Below the pieces are notes generated by a model that saw nothing but the letters and a program-made list of their open reading frames with translations, did no database searches and was not told the origin of the DNA. DNA of 64,000 nucleotides from Streptomyces sp. HPF1205. GTDB lineage: Bacteria > Actinomycetota > Actinomycetes > Streptomycetales > Streptomycetaceae. Both the position numbers and the translations under genes were made by a program. Location of the stretch: NCBI RefSeq assembly GCF_020400825.1, contig NZ_JAINVH010000004.1:186001-250000 (forward strand), read 5' to 3'. Position 1 is the stretch's first letter. Every line of letters starts with the position of its first letter. This document shows positions 6,680-15,055 of the stretch, in pieces.

Positions 6680-8998
6680 CTATCCCTCCGCCTCCTCGGC
6701 GGGGCGGGCCGTGGCGGCGTGCGCGGCCGGGCCGAGGACGGCCTGCAGGCGGCGGGCCGCGTCGATGTGGTCGCCGGTCCAGATGATGCGGACGGCGGTC
6801 GCGGTGGCCTGGCCGTGCTCGTCGCGCAGGTCGCGGCGCACGGCCTCGACCAGGCGTCCGTCCGCCGCCAGATCGTGGGGCAGCGCAGCGGGTACGGGGC
6901 CGACGCCGTCCAGGCCCGCGGCGAGCCGGTGGTACCAGCGCGTGACGGTGCCGGCGGAGGCCAGCAGTTCGGCGCGTGCGGCGGCGCGTTCGCGGTCGCT
7001 GTGGTCGTCCCCGGCGCGCTGCCACAGGCCCAGGACGGCGTCGCCCGCGAGCCGCAGGCCCACGACCCCGGTGACCAGGGTGGACATCTCGGCGAGCGGG
7101 ACCGGTTTGGGACCGCGCTCCGACAGGTAGTTGCGGAAGGCGTCGTCGAGGCGACGTGCCGCCGCGGCGGCCTGCCGGCCCTCTTCGCGGGGTACGGCGG
7201 CCGGGTCGGGGCCCGCCGTGCAGCAGCCCACCGCGTAGTCGACCGCGCCGGCCAGGTAGTCGGCGCTGTCCGCGTACGCCTCGGCCATCGCCTTTCCCAC
7301 GGCGGCAGCGGCCCCGCGTGGCCAGAAGAACAGGCCGACGACCACGCTGACCGCGACGCCCAGCGCGATGTCCTCGACCCGCAGCAGCCCCACCCGCCAC
7401 CCGGCGGCCTGGCCGATGTTGAACAGGATCACCAGGGTGACGGTGAAGGCCGCCTGCCCGGCGGCGAAGGAGATCGCGGCCGGGGCGATGCCCGCCACCA
7501 GGACGGCGAGCGGCAGCAGGAACCACAGCACGGTGTCGTTGTGGCCGATGAGCTGCAGCAGCGCGCCGCCGACGACGGAGCCGACGACCGTACCGGCCAG
7601 GGCGCGTACCGCGTTCTGCCCGGTGTTCAGGGCGTTGGAGCGCAGCACCGACAAGGTGCCCAGGACCACCCAGAAGGAGTGCTGGACGCTGGTGAGGTCC
7701 GCGATGAGCACCGCCAGGCCCAGGCCGGCCGCGCCGCGGACGCTGTTGTGCAGCCACACCGAGTGCGGTTCGAGGTGGGCGGCGGCGCGTTCCCTGGCGG
7801 ACGCCAGCGGGCCGGCCAGCCCGCCGGGCTCGCGGCCGAGCAGCCGGTCGAGCCAGCCGCGGCGCTCGGCGGCGGCGAACAGGTCGACGTTGGCCGCGAT
7901 CTGCATGACCGCGAAGCTCAGTTCCTGGGCGCGGAAGGACACGTCGAGGGAGCTGAGGAACTCGCCGACCTCGCGATCCTCGCTGTCGTCGCCGGTCGCG
8001 GGCCGGTACACCGGCAGGCGGGCGGTGGCCTCGTCCTCCATGGCGTCCAGTGCCTTGCGCAAGCCCTCGACGGCGACCTTGAGGCCGCCGGTTTCCCCGC
8101 GCGGGTTCTCCAGCAGGTCGGCGGCCTGGTCCAGAGCGGCTGCCGCGGCGGCCTTCACCGTCAGCGGCCCCGCGGTCGGCTCCGGCCCCTGGTGCGTCTC
8201 CGGCGGCGGACCGGTGAGGGCGGCGATCGCGCTGAGCCAGGTGAGTTCGTCGACCAGCCGGACCAGGGCGCGGGCGCCGGTGGACAGCCCGGTGGGCCGG
8301 TACGGGGTGGCGTCGAAGGCGCGGCGCAGCCGGTCGGACGCCTCCCGTGCGTCGGCGGCGCCGCGCAGGCACGCGTCCGTGCCGGGCGCGTCCGGGCCGC
8401 CGAGCGCGTGCGCCGCGTCGGTCCGCAGCCGCGCGGCCACCGCCCGGCACACCTCGGCGGCGGGCGCGCTCAGCGGGTCGGCGGCGGGCCTCGGCCACAG
8501 GACCACGACGGCGATCATGGAGGCGCCGGCGGCCAGTCCGGCGCCTGCCAGCCGGTCGGGCAGCGTGGACAGCGAGGCGGGCAGCGACGCCGGCAGGATG
8601 AACGCGAGAAGCAGGGCGGTGGTCGATCCCGCCAGCACGGAACTGACGATTCCGGAGAACAGGACCAGGAAGCCGACGACGACCATGGACGCGACGCTCA
8701 GCCACGTCACCCCGGACACCGCGGTGCCGGCGCAGATGAGCGCGGCCCAGGCCACGGACAGCCCGGCGTGCGCGCGCAGCTTCTGCGCCACCGGCCCGGT
8801 GAAGTCGACGAGCAGCAGCATGGAGAACGCGCCGAAGGCCGCGAACGTCGCCATGACCGGTGAGCCGATCACCTTGCCGCACAGCGCGAACAGCGCCGGC
8901 ATCACGATCGCGCTGCGCCCCGCCCTGCGTGTCGCGGCCAGCCCGGGGTCGCGCTTCCTGAGCTGCGCGAGCGTGAACATGTGTGCCGGCTTGTGCAT
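6680..8998 (-). CDS. FUSC family membrane protein (aromatic acid exporter-like)
   Basis: A 772-residue membrane protein with two hydrophobic blocks, each of several membrane segments (about residues 25-170 and 385-520), separated by a soluble helical domain and followed by a cytoplasmic C-terminal part. This two-half plan is that of FUSC/YccS/AaeB-like proteins, some of which export aromatic carboxylic acids. Recognisable strings are SVQHSFWVVLGTLSVLRSNALNTGQNAVRALAGTVVGSVVG in the second half. The start at 8998 (MHKPAHMF) is chosen over extensions; the ATG at 8980 is an alternative and neither has a clear Shine-Dalgarno. The substrate is unknown. It is divergent from the molybdenum oxidoreductase module, with about 310 bases between. 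Confidence 0.82.
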   Translation of the reverse strand: MHKPAHMFTLAQLRKRDPGLAATRRAGRSAIVMPALFALCGKVIGSPVMATFAAFGAFSMLLLVDFTGPVAQKLRAHAGLSVAWAALICAGTAVSGVTWLSVASMVVVGFLVLFSGIVSSVLAGSTTALLLAFILPASLPASLSTLPDRLAGAGLAAGASMIAVVVLWPRPAADPLSAPAAEVCRAVAARLRTDAAHALGGPDAPGTDACLRGAADAREASDRLRRAFDATPYRPTGLSTGARALVRLVDELTWLSAIAALTGPPPETHQGPEPTAGPLTVKAAAAAALDQAADLLENPRGETGGLKVAVEGLRKALDAMEDEATARLPVYRPATGDDSEDREVGEFLSSLDVSFRAQELSFAVMQIAANVDLFAAAERRGWLDRLLGREPGGLAGPLASARERAAAHLEPHSVWLHNSVRGAAGLGLAVLIADLTSVQHSFWVVLGTLSVLRSNALNTGQNAVRALAGTVVGSVVGGALLQLIGHNDTVLWFLLPLAVLVAGIAPAAISFAAGQAAFTVTLVILFNIGQAAGWRVGLLRVEDIALGVAVSVVVGLFFWPRGAAAAVGKAMAEAYADSADYLAGAVDYAVGCCTAGPDPAAVPREEGRQAAAAARRLDDAFRNYLSERGPKPVPLAEMSTLVTGVVGLRLAGDAVLGLWQRAGDDHSDRERAAARAELLASAGTVTRWYHRLAAGLDGVGPVPAALPHDLAADGRLVEAVRRDLRDEHGQATATAVRIIWTGDHIDAARRLQAVLGPAAHAATARPAEEAEG

Positions 8999-9310
8999 GC
9001 GACCGAGTATCGCGCCCCGCGCACGCCGGGGATACCCCCGGCAAATACTCGCGGCAACCGCCCGGCCCTCGCCCCGGCTCCGCTCGTCTCGACCCACTCG
9101 CCCCACTCGGCCCGACTCGGCCCCGGGGCCGCGGGCACGCTGCCCTGCCGCGGCAACTCCGTCCCACCGGAGGACGCGGGCACGCGGGCCCGCCGCCTCG
9201 ATGACCTCACCCGCGTGCCGGGAAACAGGAGCGCCCTTCCCGATGCGTGGCCCGCCCCCCGGGCGCAGAATGAGGAGCGAGCGCAACCGATCGAGCGACG
9301 GCGGCACCAC
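8999..9310. other. Divergent intergenic region, FUSC gene / SUOX-like gene
   Basis: About 310 bases hold both promoters. The only clear structure is the palindrome at 9025-9042. No convincing ORF or RNA gene was found. Confidence 0.5.
9025..9042. promoter_or_regulatory. Palindrome upstream of the FUSC gene
   Basis: GCCGGGG-ATAC-CCCCGGC is a perfect 7-bp inverted repeat with a 4-base centre, 27 bases upstream of the FUSC start codon. It could be an operator or a leader hairpin. No regulator gene is adjacent that I can tie to it. Confidence 0.4.
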
Positions 9311-9910
9311 ATGGCCATCATTTCCCGCGGATTCCGCGGCCGGCCCCGGGACGAGCGGCACCAGCTCCCGCCGGGCCAGTACGAGACGACCGACTTCCCC
9401 GTGCTCAGCGCGGGCCCCACCCCGAGGATCGACAAGGACCGGTGGGAGTTCACCATCCGCACCGAGACCGGGACCCGGCACACCTGGGACTGGACGCGCC
9501 TGACGGCGCTGGGCAGCGAGCGGCCGACGGTGGACCTGCACTGCGTCACCAAGTGGTCCAAGTTCGGCACCTCCTGGGAGGGTGTGCCGATGGACGCGCT
9601 GCTGGAGGACGTGGAGACGACCGCGGACTTCGCGCTCGTCGAGTCCTACGGCGGCTACACGACCAACCTGCCGCTTGAGGACCTGCTGGACGGCCGGGCG
9701 TGGATCGTGTACCGGTACGAGGGCGAGGACCTCCCGCCCGAGCACGGCGGACCGGCCCGGCTGCTGGTGCCGCACCTGTACCTGTGGAAGTCCGCGAAGT
9801 GGGTGCGCGGCATGCAGCTGCTCCTGGAGGACGAGCCGGGGTTCTGGGAGAGCGTCGGCTACCACGACTACGGTGACCCATGGCGCGAGCAGCGGTATCA
9901 GGGCGACTAG
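9311..9910 (+). CDS. Sulfite oxidase-like molybdopterin oxidoreductase (SUOX-fold, cytosolic)
   Basis: A 199-residue protein with the oxidoreductase molybdopterin-binding fold shared by sulfite oxidase and MsrP/YedY. The cofactor cysteine is visible in VDLHCVTKWSKFGTSWEGVP, followed by VESYGGYTTNLPLEDLLDG and LVPHLYLWKSAKWVRGMQLL, the usual cofactor-pocket blocks. There is no Tat signal and no dimerisation or heme domain, so it should act in the cytoplasm with a separate electron partner. The next gene, overlapping by 31 bases, is a flavin reductase, the obvious partner. The substrate is unknown. ATG 9311 fits the family N terminus (MAIISRGFRGR); no strong Shine-Dalgarno is seen. Confidence 0.88.
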   Translation: MAIISRGFRGRPRDERHQLPPGQYETTDFPVLSAGPTPRIDKDRWEFTIRTETGTRHTWDWTRLTALGSERPTVDLHCVTKWSKFGTSWEGVPMDALLEDVETTADFALVESYGGYTTNLPLEDLLDGRAWIVYRYEGEDLPPEHGGPARLLVPHLYLWKSAKWVRGMQLLLEDEPGFWESVGYHDYGDPWREQRYQGD

Positions 9911-10635
9911 GCGACCGGCTGCGCTGGCGGGCGGCCCGGCTGATCGAGCGTCGGCCGGAGTCGGCGCTCGCGTACACGCTGGTCTTCGAGGTGGACGGCT
10001 GGCCGGGCCACCTGGCGGGACAGCACGTGGACGTGCGGCTCACCGCGGAGGACGGCTACAGCACGCAGCGCAGCTACTCGCTCGCCTCGGCGCCGGACGG
10101 CGACCGGGTGGAGCTGACCGTGCAGCGGGTCGAGGACGGCGAGGTGTCGCCGTATCTCGCGCACGACCTGGCGGTCGGCGACCTGGTGGAGCTGCGCGGG
10201 CCGGTCGGCGGCTGGTTCGTGTGGCGGCCGGAGCAGAAGGATCCGGTGCTGCTGGTGGGCGGCGGTTCCGGGGTGGTGCCGCTGATGGCGATGGTCCGCG
10301 CGCGCCGCGCGGCCGGCAGCCGTACGCCCTTCCGCCTGCTGTACTCCCTGCGCACGCCGGAGGACCGGCTCTACGGGGCCGAACTGGACCGCGGCGACCC
10401 GGGCCTGGACACCGCCTACCTCTACACCCGCGCGACCCCGTCGGCGTGGCGGCGGCCGGCCGGGCGGATCACCGCGGCCGACCTCGGCCGCGACGGCTGG
10501 CCGCCCGACTTCGAGCCGGCGGTCTACGTGTGCGGGCCCACCGGCTTCGTCGAGACCGCCGCCGACCTCTTGGTGGCGCTCGGCCACGCCCAGGACCGCA
10601 TTCGCACCGAACGCTTCGGCCCCAGCGGAGGATGA
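9880..10635 (+). CDS. Ferredoxin-NADP reductase-type flavoprotein, partner of the SUOX-like enzyme
   Basis: A 251-residue FAD/NAD(P)H reductase of the ferredoxin reductase fold. The FAD site is seen in TQRSYSLASAPDG (RxYS motif). The nicotinamide domain shows LLVGGGSGVVPLMAMVR and ends VYVCGPTGFVETAADLL. There is no 2Fe-2S domain. Its start lies 31 bases inside the 3' end of the molybdenum enzyme gene, and its stop overlaps the start of the DUF6510 gene, so all three are one translation-coupled unit. It most likely passes electrons from NAD(P)H to the molybdenum centre or accepts them from it (inference from gene order). Confidence 0.88.
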   Translation: MARAAVSGRLGDRLRWRAARLIERRPESALAYTLVFEVDGWPGHLAGQHVDVRLTAEDGYSTQRSYSLASAPDGDRVELTVQRVEDGEVSPYLAHDLAVGDLVELRGPVGGWFVWRPEQKDPVLLVGGGSGVVPLMAMVRARRAAGSRTPFRLLYSLRTPEDRLYGAELDRGDPGLDTAYLYTRATPSAWRRPAGRITAADLGRDGWPPDFEPAVYVCGPTGFVETAADLLVALGHAQDRIRTERFGPSGG

Positions 10636-10637
10636 TG

Positions 10638-10967
10638 ATGACCGACCAACCGGTACGGCCGGCCGCGCCCGCCGACACGTACGACGGCCAGGACGCGTAC
10701 ACCGGCCAGTACGAGGACGGGAACGCGCTGGCCGGGGCGCTCCGCGAGATCTTCGCGGCGGAGCCGACGACCGCGCGGGGACGCTGCACCGGCTGCGGCA
10801 GTGCCTGGCCGCTGGCGCGGCTGCGCGTCTACACGCGCGCGCCGGGCTACGTCGGCCGCTGCCCGGAGTGCGAGCAGGTGATCCTGCGGCTGGTGCGCAC
10901 CCCGGCGACGGCGTACCTGGACCTGCGCGGCACCGTCTCGCTGGCCTTCCCGCTCGGCGACGGCTGA
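10638..10967 (+). CDS. DUF6510 zinc-ribbon-like protein
   Basis: A 109-residue protein. The N-terminal 40 residues are polar; the core carries two Cys pairs, RCTGCGSAWP and GRCPECEQV, arranged like a zinc ribbon. The rest (TAYLDLRGTVSLAFPLG) is a short beta-rich end. Three in-frame ATG codons follow each other; 10638 has the best spacing to GGAGG at 10627-10631. The family is known mainly as the third member of this SUOX-like/flavin reductase module in actinobacteria, and its role is unknown. A small metal-binding electron carrier or assembly factor is possible but unproven. Confidence 0.8.
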   Translation: MTDQPVRPAAPADTYDGQDAYTGQYEDGNALAGALREIFAAEPTTARGRCTGCGSAWPLARLRVYTRAPGYVGRCPECEQVILRLVRTPATAYLDLRGTVSLAFPLGDG

Positions 10968-11002
10968 GGCGGCCGCGGGGCCGGCCGCGGCCGCCTCAGC
11001 CG
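10961..11002. terminator. Bidirectional terminator between convergent genes
   Basis: A perfect 18-bp stem (10961-10978 with 10985-11002) with a 6-base loop. The left arm includes the stop codon of the DUF6510 gene; the right arm is 7 bases from the stop of the convergent regulator gene. It should end transcription from both sides. Confidence 0.75.
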
Positions 11003-11009
11003 GTTCCGC

Positions 11010-11405
11010 TCAGGCCCGGTCGATGTGCACGTTGGTGGACTTCACCCGCGCCACGGCCTCGGCGCCGACCTCCAGGCCGAGTTCCTCGACGGCCTCCCGG
11101 GTCACCAGCGACACCAGCCGGTGCGGACCCGCCTGGATCTCGACCTGCGCGGCGACGTCGCCGAGCTTGATCGCGGTCACGATCCCGGGGAAGGCGTTGC
11201 GGACTGTGGTCCTCGGCGTCTCCGCCTCGCCCTCGCCCTGCTGCGCCAGTTCCACCGAGAAGGCGGCCAGGTCGCGCCCGTCGACGAGCCGCCGCCCCGC
11301 CTCGTCGCGGTGCGTGGCCACCCGCCCGGCGTCCGCCCACCGCCGCGCGGTGTCCGGGCTGACGCCGAGCAGCCGGGCGGCCTGCCCGATCGTGTACGAC
11401 TGCAT
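11010..11405 (-). CDS. HTH-TOBE molybdenum-pterin/molybdate-binding regulator
   Basis: A 131-residue protein. Residues 1-50 are a MerR/excisionase-type helix-turn-helix (SYTIGQAARLLGVSPDTARRWADAGRV). Residues 65-131 are a TOBE (Mop) domain (RNAFPGIVTAIKLGDVAAQVEIQAG, ending GLEVGAEAVARVKSTNVHI), which binds molybdate. Such proteins act as molybdate-responsive regulators or storage proteins. It converges on the molybdenum oxidoreductase operon and is separated from it only by the shared terminator. Control of that operon by this protein is plausible but not shown by the sequence. Confidence 0.85.
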   Translation of the reverse strand: MQSYTIGQAARLLGVSPDTARRWADAGRVATHRDEAGRRLVDGRDLAAFSVELAQQGEGEAETPRTTVRNAFPGIVTAIKLGDVAAQVEIQAGPHRLVSLVTREAVEELGLEVGAEAVARVKSTNVHIDRA

Positions 11406-11524
11406 GCGCCCACGATAGGCGCCGCCTGCCCGCCCGAGGCGGCGGGTGACGGCCCGCGCCTGCTCGTACCTGCTCGTACCTCTTGGTCCTCGCGGCGGAC
11501 CGCACCCCGTAAGCTACGGCAGAA

Positions 11525-11544
11525 GTAACCGTTCAACCGGTTAC
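11525..11544. promoter_or_regulatory. Shared operator copy 1: GTAACC-N8-GGTTAC
   Basis: An inverted repeat GTAACC, eight bases, GGTTAC, placed 31 bases upstream of the start codon of the ketopantoate-reductase-family gene. The identical half-sites with identical spacing and nearly the same right half (AACCGGTTAC) recur before the next gene. The position fits a repressor site over the promoter. Confidence 0.6.
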
Positions 11545-11575
11545 TCGAAGCCCTGGACGGCAGGAAGGGATCGTC

Positions 11576-12511
11576 ATGCGGATCGTCGTGGTCGGTGCGG
11601 GCGGGGTCGGGGGGTACTTCGGTGCCAGGCTGGCGGCCGCGGGCGAGGAGGTCACGTTCGTGGCCAGGGGGCGGCATCTGGAGGCCGTCAAGGCCCGCGG
11701 GCTGACCGTGCGCAGCCCGCTCGGGGACCTGCGGGTGCCGGGGGAGGCGGCCGTGCCGAGCCTGGCCGACGTCAAGGACGCCGACCTGGTGATGGTCGCG
11801 GTCAAACTGTGGGACACCGAGGAGGTGGCGCGGCAACTGCGGCCGCTGGCGGAGGCGGGCGCGGCGGTCGTCTCGTTCCAGAACGGCGTCCAGATGGACG
11901 AGGTGCTGCGGGCCCACCTGCCCGCCGCCTGCGTGATGGGCGGCGTCAGCTACATCTCCGCGTCCATCGAGGAGCCCGGCGTGGTCGTCCACCACGGCAC
12001 GCTGCAGAAGCTGGTGTTCGGGGAGTACGGCGGCCGGGCCGGTTCGCCGCGGGCGGACGACCTGCTGGAGCGCTGCCTGGCGGCCGGCGTCGAGGCCGAG
12101 GTCAGCGCGGACGTCGAACGGGTGATCTGGGAGAAGTTCGTCTTCCTGACCGGCCTTTCCGGCGCCACGTCGGCGGTGCGGCAGCCGATCGGCGTGGTCC
12201 GCGCAGCGCCCGGCGCCCGGGCGCTGCTGGCCGGGGTCATGAGGGAGGCGGCGGCGGTCGGCCGGGCCAGGGGCGTCGCGCTCGACCCGGACCTCGCCGA
12301 CGAGCGGCTCGCGTTCTGCGACACCCTGCCCGCCGCCATGACCTCGTCCATGCACAACGACCTCCTGCGCGGCAACCGCCTCGAACTGCCCTGGCTCAGC
12401 GGCGCCGTCAGCCGCCTGGGCCGCGAGTCGGGCGTGCCCACGCCGCGCAACGACGCCGTCGCGGAGATCCTCTCCCCGTACGTCATGGGCGCTCCGCGGC
12501 AGGCGGAGTGA
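11576..12511 (+). CDS. 2-dehydropantoate 2-reductase family protein
   Basis: A 311-residue NADPH-dependent reductase of the ApbA/PanE family. The N-terminal Rossmann fold begins MRIVVVGAGGVGGYFGARLAAAG. The C-terminal helical domain carries WEKFVFLTGLSGATSAVRQPIGV with the catalytic-lysine region and SSMHNDLLRGNRLELPWLSGAV near the end. PanE makes pantoate for coenzyme A, but many family members act on other 2-oxo acids, so I give no gene name. ATG 11576 follows GGAAGGGA. It lies before a CGNR zinc-finger gene on the same strand; each has its own copy of the same inverted repeat, so they are probably co-regulated. Confidence 0.88.
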   Translation: MRIVVVGAGGVGGYFGARLAAAGEEVTFVARGRHLEAVKARGLTVRSPLGDLRVPGEAAVPSLADVKDADLVMVAVKLWDTEEVARQLRPLAEAGAAVVSFQNGVQMDEVLRAHLPAACVMGGVSYISASIEEPGVVVHHGTLQKLVFGEYGGRAGSPRADDLLERCLAAGVEAEVSADVERVIWEKFVFLTGLSGATSAVRQPIGVVRAAPGARALLAGVMREAAAVGRARGVALDPDLADERLAFCDTLPAAMTSSMHNDLLRGNRLELPWLSGAVSRLGRESGVPTPRNDAVAEILSPYVMGAPRQAE

Positions 12512-12524
12512 CCGGGCGCACTTC

Positions 12525-12544
12525 GTAACCACCGAACCGGTTAC
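12525..12544. promoter_or_regulatory. Shared operator copy 2: GTAACC-N8-GGTTAC
   Basis: Same architecture as the site at 11525-11544. It ends one base before the ATG of the CGNR gene, so it covers the place where a ribosome binding site would be. The CGNR transcript may be leaderless, or this start may be bypassed for the ATG at 12555. Binding here would block the CGNR gene directly, which fits autoregulation. Confidence 0.6.
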
Positions 12545-12545
12545 C

Positions 12546-13292
12546 ATGACCGCCATGGAAGCCCCGTCGCCGCTCCCCCGCACCCGGGTCACCGCGCACG
12601 TGCGGAGCCTGCGCTTCGACGCGGGCGGGCTCGCGCTGAACCTGGTGGCCACGCTCGGGCGGCGCGGCGGCGCCCCGGTGGAGCGGATGGGCACCGTCGC
12701 GCTGCTGCGGGAGTGGTGCGCGGGTGCCGGGCTGCGGCCGGCGCGGGAGGCCGTCGGCGAGGCCCTGCTCGCGGAGCTGACGGCATTGCGCGAGGCGGCT
12801 TACGACATCGTCCTCGCGCACCTGCGCGGGTCCGTTCCCGCCCTGCCGTCCGTGGCGCTGGTCAACGAGTGCGCGCACACCGCCCCGCCCGCCCCCCGGC
12901 TGGAGTTGGGCGAGGAGGGGGTGAGGGCCGAGGAGCAGGCGCTGTCCGGACGCCAGGTGCTCTCGCTCGTCGCCCGCGACCTGATCGAGGTCATGGGCAG
13001 CCCGGAGCGCCGCGCCGCGCTGCGCGAGTGCGCCTTCGAGGCGTGCGGGATGGTGTACCTGGACACCACCCCGGGCCGGCGCCGCCGCTGGTGCTCCATG
13101 CGGCGCTGCGGCAACACCGCGAAGGCCGCCAAGCACCGGGACCGGGACCGGGACCGGCACCGCGCCCCCGGTCCGGGCCGCGTCCCCGACGCCGTGGCCG
13201 GTCCGGGCCGAGTCCCCGACGCCGTCCCCGATGCCGTCCCCGGCCCCGTGCCCGACGCCGATTCCGGGGCCCGGGCGACCGCCCCCGAGTGA
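12546..13292 (+). CDS. ABATE/CGNR zinc-finger putative transcription regulator
   Basis: A 248-residue protein. Residues about 15-165 match the ABATE domain (RFDAGGLALNLVATLGRRGG, then SLVARDLIEVM). Residues about 170-205 are the CGNR zinc finger: ECAFEACGMVYLDTTPGRRRRWCSMRRCGNTAKAAKHR, with four cysteines and Arg-rich turns typical of a DNA-binding ribbon. CGNR reads CGNT here. The C-terminal 40 residues are a low-complexity tail with repeats of GRVPDAV, encoded by slippage-prone repeats. These proteins are thought to be stress-linked regulators. The operator overlapping its own start suggests autoregulation. ATG 12546 is the family-like start; 12555 is an alternative. Confidence 0.8.
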   Translation: MTAMEAPSPLPRTRVTAHVRSLRFDAGGLALNLVATLGRRGGAPVERMGTVALLREWCAGAGLRPAREAVGEALLAELTALREAAYDIVLAHLRGSVPALPSVALVNECAHTAPPAPRLELGEEGVRAEEQALSGRQVLSLVARDLIEVMGSPERRAALRECAFEACGMVYLDTTPGRRRRWCSMRRCGNTAKAAKHRDRDRDRHRAPGPGRVPDAVAGPGRVPDAVPDAVPGPVPDADSGARATAPE

Positions 13293-13460
13293 TTCGCGGC
13301 TGTTGCGAGGTGACCGCTTCGGCTCTCCTGCGGTCGTGGGGCAACCCGGACGGCGGCAACATCATCTGTGTACGTGCGGGACGTGCGAGGCGCGAGAGGG
13401 CCTGAGCACGGTGGAAGCGGACACGGATGCCGGTGGGGACCGGCGGACAGGACACAGTGG

Positions 13461-15011
13461 ATGAACGACGACGCCGAGCGGCACGGCCTCGACCGGCGGC
13501 ACTTCCTCGGCGCGGCCGCGGCCGGGGCCGCCTCCGTCGCGGTGGCCGCCTGCGACGCGGGGTCGGGCGGCGGCCCGCACACCCCGACCGGGCCGCCCGC
13601 GACCGGACCGGCCGTCACCGAGACCACCGACCGGGGCACGAAGGACTGGCGGATCACCTCGCAGGGACCCCCGGACGCCATCGAGGGCTATGCCGACCAG
13701 GTCAGCGTGCTCCCCGGCGAGGAGTTCGCGCTGCACGTGTCCACGACCGCCCCCGGCTTCCGGGTGTCGGCGTTCCGCGTCGGCTGGTACGGCGGCGCGC
13801 AGGCGCGGCTGGTGTGGCAGTCGGACCGTGTCGTGGGCCGCAAGCAGGACCGCCCGCGGCTGGTCGTCGCCACCCGTACCGTCAAAGCCGACTGGGAGCC
13901 CAGCCTGCGGGTGCGCACCGAGGGCTGGCCGGAGGGCGCCTACCTGCTGCGGCTGGACTCCGAGGAGGGGCACCAGCGGTTCGTGCCGCTGATCGTCCGC
14001 TCGGCGAGCGCCGTGGGCAGGACACTGCTGATGCACGGCCCGGCGACCTGGCAGGCGTACAACACATGGGGCGGATACAGCCTCTACCAGGGCCGGGACG
14101 GCACCTACGAGCACCGTTCGCACGCGGTGTCCTTCGACCGGCCGTACGCCTCCAGCGGCGCCGAGAAGTTCCTGGTGTACGAGCGGGCCCTGGTGGTGCT
14201 CGCCGAGCGGCTGGGCATACCGCTGGCGTACACCACCGGCGTGGACGTCCACCTGGCGCACTCGGTGCTGCGCGGGGCCACCGCCGCGGTCTCGCTGGGG
14301 CACGACGAGTACTGGACGCCCGAGCAGCGGCGCTACGTGACCGCCGCCCGCGACGCGGGCACCAACCTGGCCTTCCTGGGCGCCAACACCTGCTTCCGCC
14401 GGATCCGCCTGGAGATGGAGCCGAACGGCGCGGTGCGGACCGTCGTCTGCTACAAGACCGACTACCCGGTCGACCCGTACCTCGCCGACCATCCGACGAT
14501 GGCGACCACCGACTTCCGCCACCGGCCGGGCGCCGACCCGGAGTCGTCGCTGACCGGGGTGTTCTACGAGGGGTTCCCCACCGACGCGCCCTATGTGGTG
14601 GAGAATCCCGACCACTGGGTGTACGAGGGCACGGGCGTCCGCCGCGGCGACTCCTTCGACCACCTGGTGGGCGTCGAGTACGACCGGGTCACCCCGCACG
14701 CCCCGACGCCCGCGCCGATCGAGATCGTCGCCCACTCGCCCCTGGTGTGCAACGGCAGCCACAGCCACAGCGATTCGGCCTACTACACGGTCCCCGGCGG
14801 CGCCGGCGTCTTCGCCACCGGCACCATGCGCTGGGTCGAGGGCCTGATGGCCGGGACCGGCGACGACGGCCGCGACCACGGGCTGGACGCGCGTACCCGC
14901 GCCTTCGTCACGCGCACCACCGAGAACCTGCTGCGGGCCTTCGCCGAGGGACCGGCGGCCGAGCACCGGCCGGCCCCCCGGGACAACGTCCTGACGGTCT
15001 ACGCGACCTGA
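13461..15011 (+). CDS. Tat-exported lipoprotein of the N,N-dimethylformamidase beta-subunit family
   Basis: A 516-residue protein. The N terminus has a twin-arginine signal (LDRRHFLGAAAAGAASVAVAAC) ending in a lipobox Cys, so it should be folded in the cytoplasm, exported and anchored outside the membrane. The rest matches the large DmfA2-like domain: SAFRVGWYGGAQARLVWQS, QAYNTWGGYSLY, LGHDEYWTPEQRRYV, FLGANTCFRRIRLE. DMF-degrading enzymes use such a subunit, but most Streptomyces paralogs have no small subunit next to them, as here, so the substrate is unknown. ATG 13461 is favoured by the signal peptide; no strong Shine-Dalgarno is seen. Confidence 0.83.
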   Translation: MNDDAERHGLDRRHFLGAAAAGAASVAVAACDAGSGGGPHTPTGPPATGPAVTETTDRGTKDWRITSQGPPDAIEGYADQVSVLPGEEFALHVSTTAPGFRVSAFRVGWYGGAQARLVWQSDRVVGRKQDRPRLVVATRTVKADWEPSLRVRTEGWPEGAYLLRLDSEEGHQRFVPLIVRSASAVGRTLLMHGPATWQAYNTWGGYSLYQGRDGTYEHRSHAVSFDRPYASSGAEKFLVYERALVVLAERLGIPLAYTTGVDVHLAHSVLRGATAAVSLGHDEYWTPEQRRYVTAARDAGTNLAFLGANTCFRRIRLEMEPNGAVRTVVCYKTDYPVDPYLADHPTMATTDFRHRPGADPESSLTGVFYEGFPTDAPYVVENPDHWVYEGTGVRRGDSFDHLVGVEYDRVTPHAPTPAPIEIVAHSPLVCNGSHSHSDSAYYTVPGGAGVFATGTMRWVEGLMAGTGDDGRDHGLDARTRAFVTRTTENLLRAFAEGPAAEHRPAPRDNVLTVYAT

Positions 15012-15055
15012 CGGGCCGTCACGAAAAGCGGCCGGCTGTGGCGCGCGCCGCCCGT

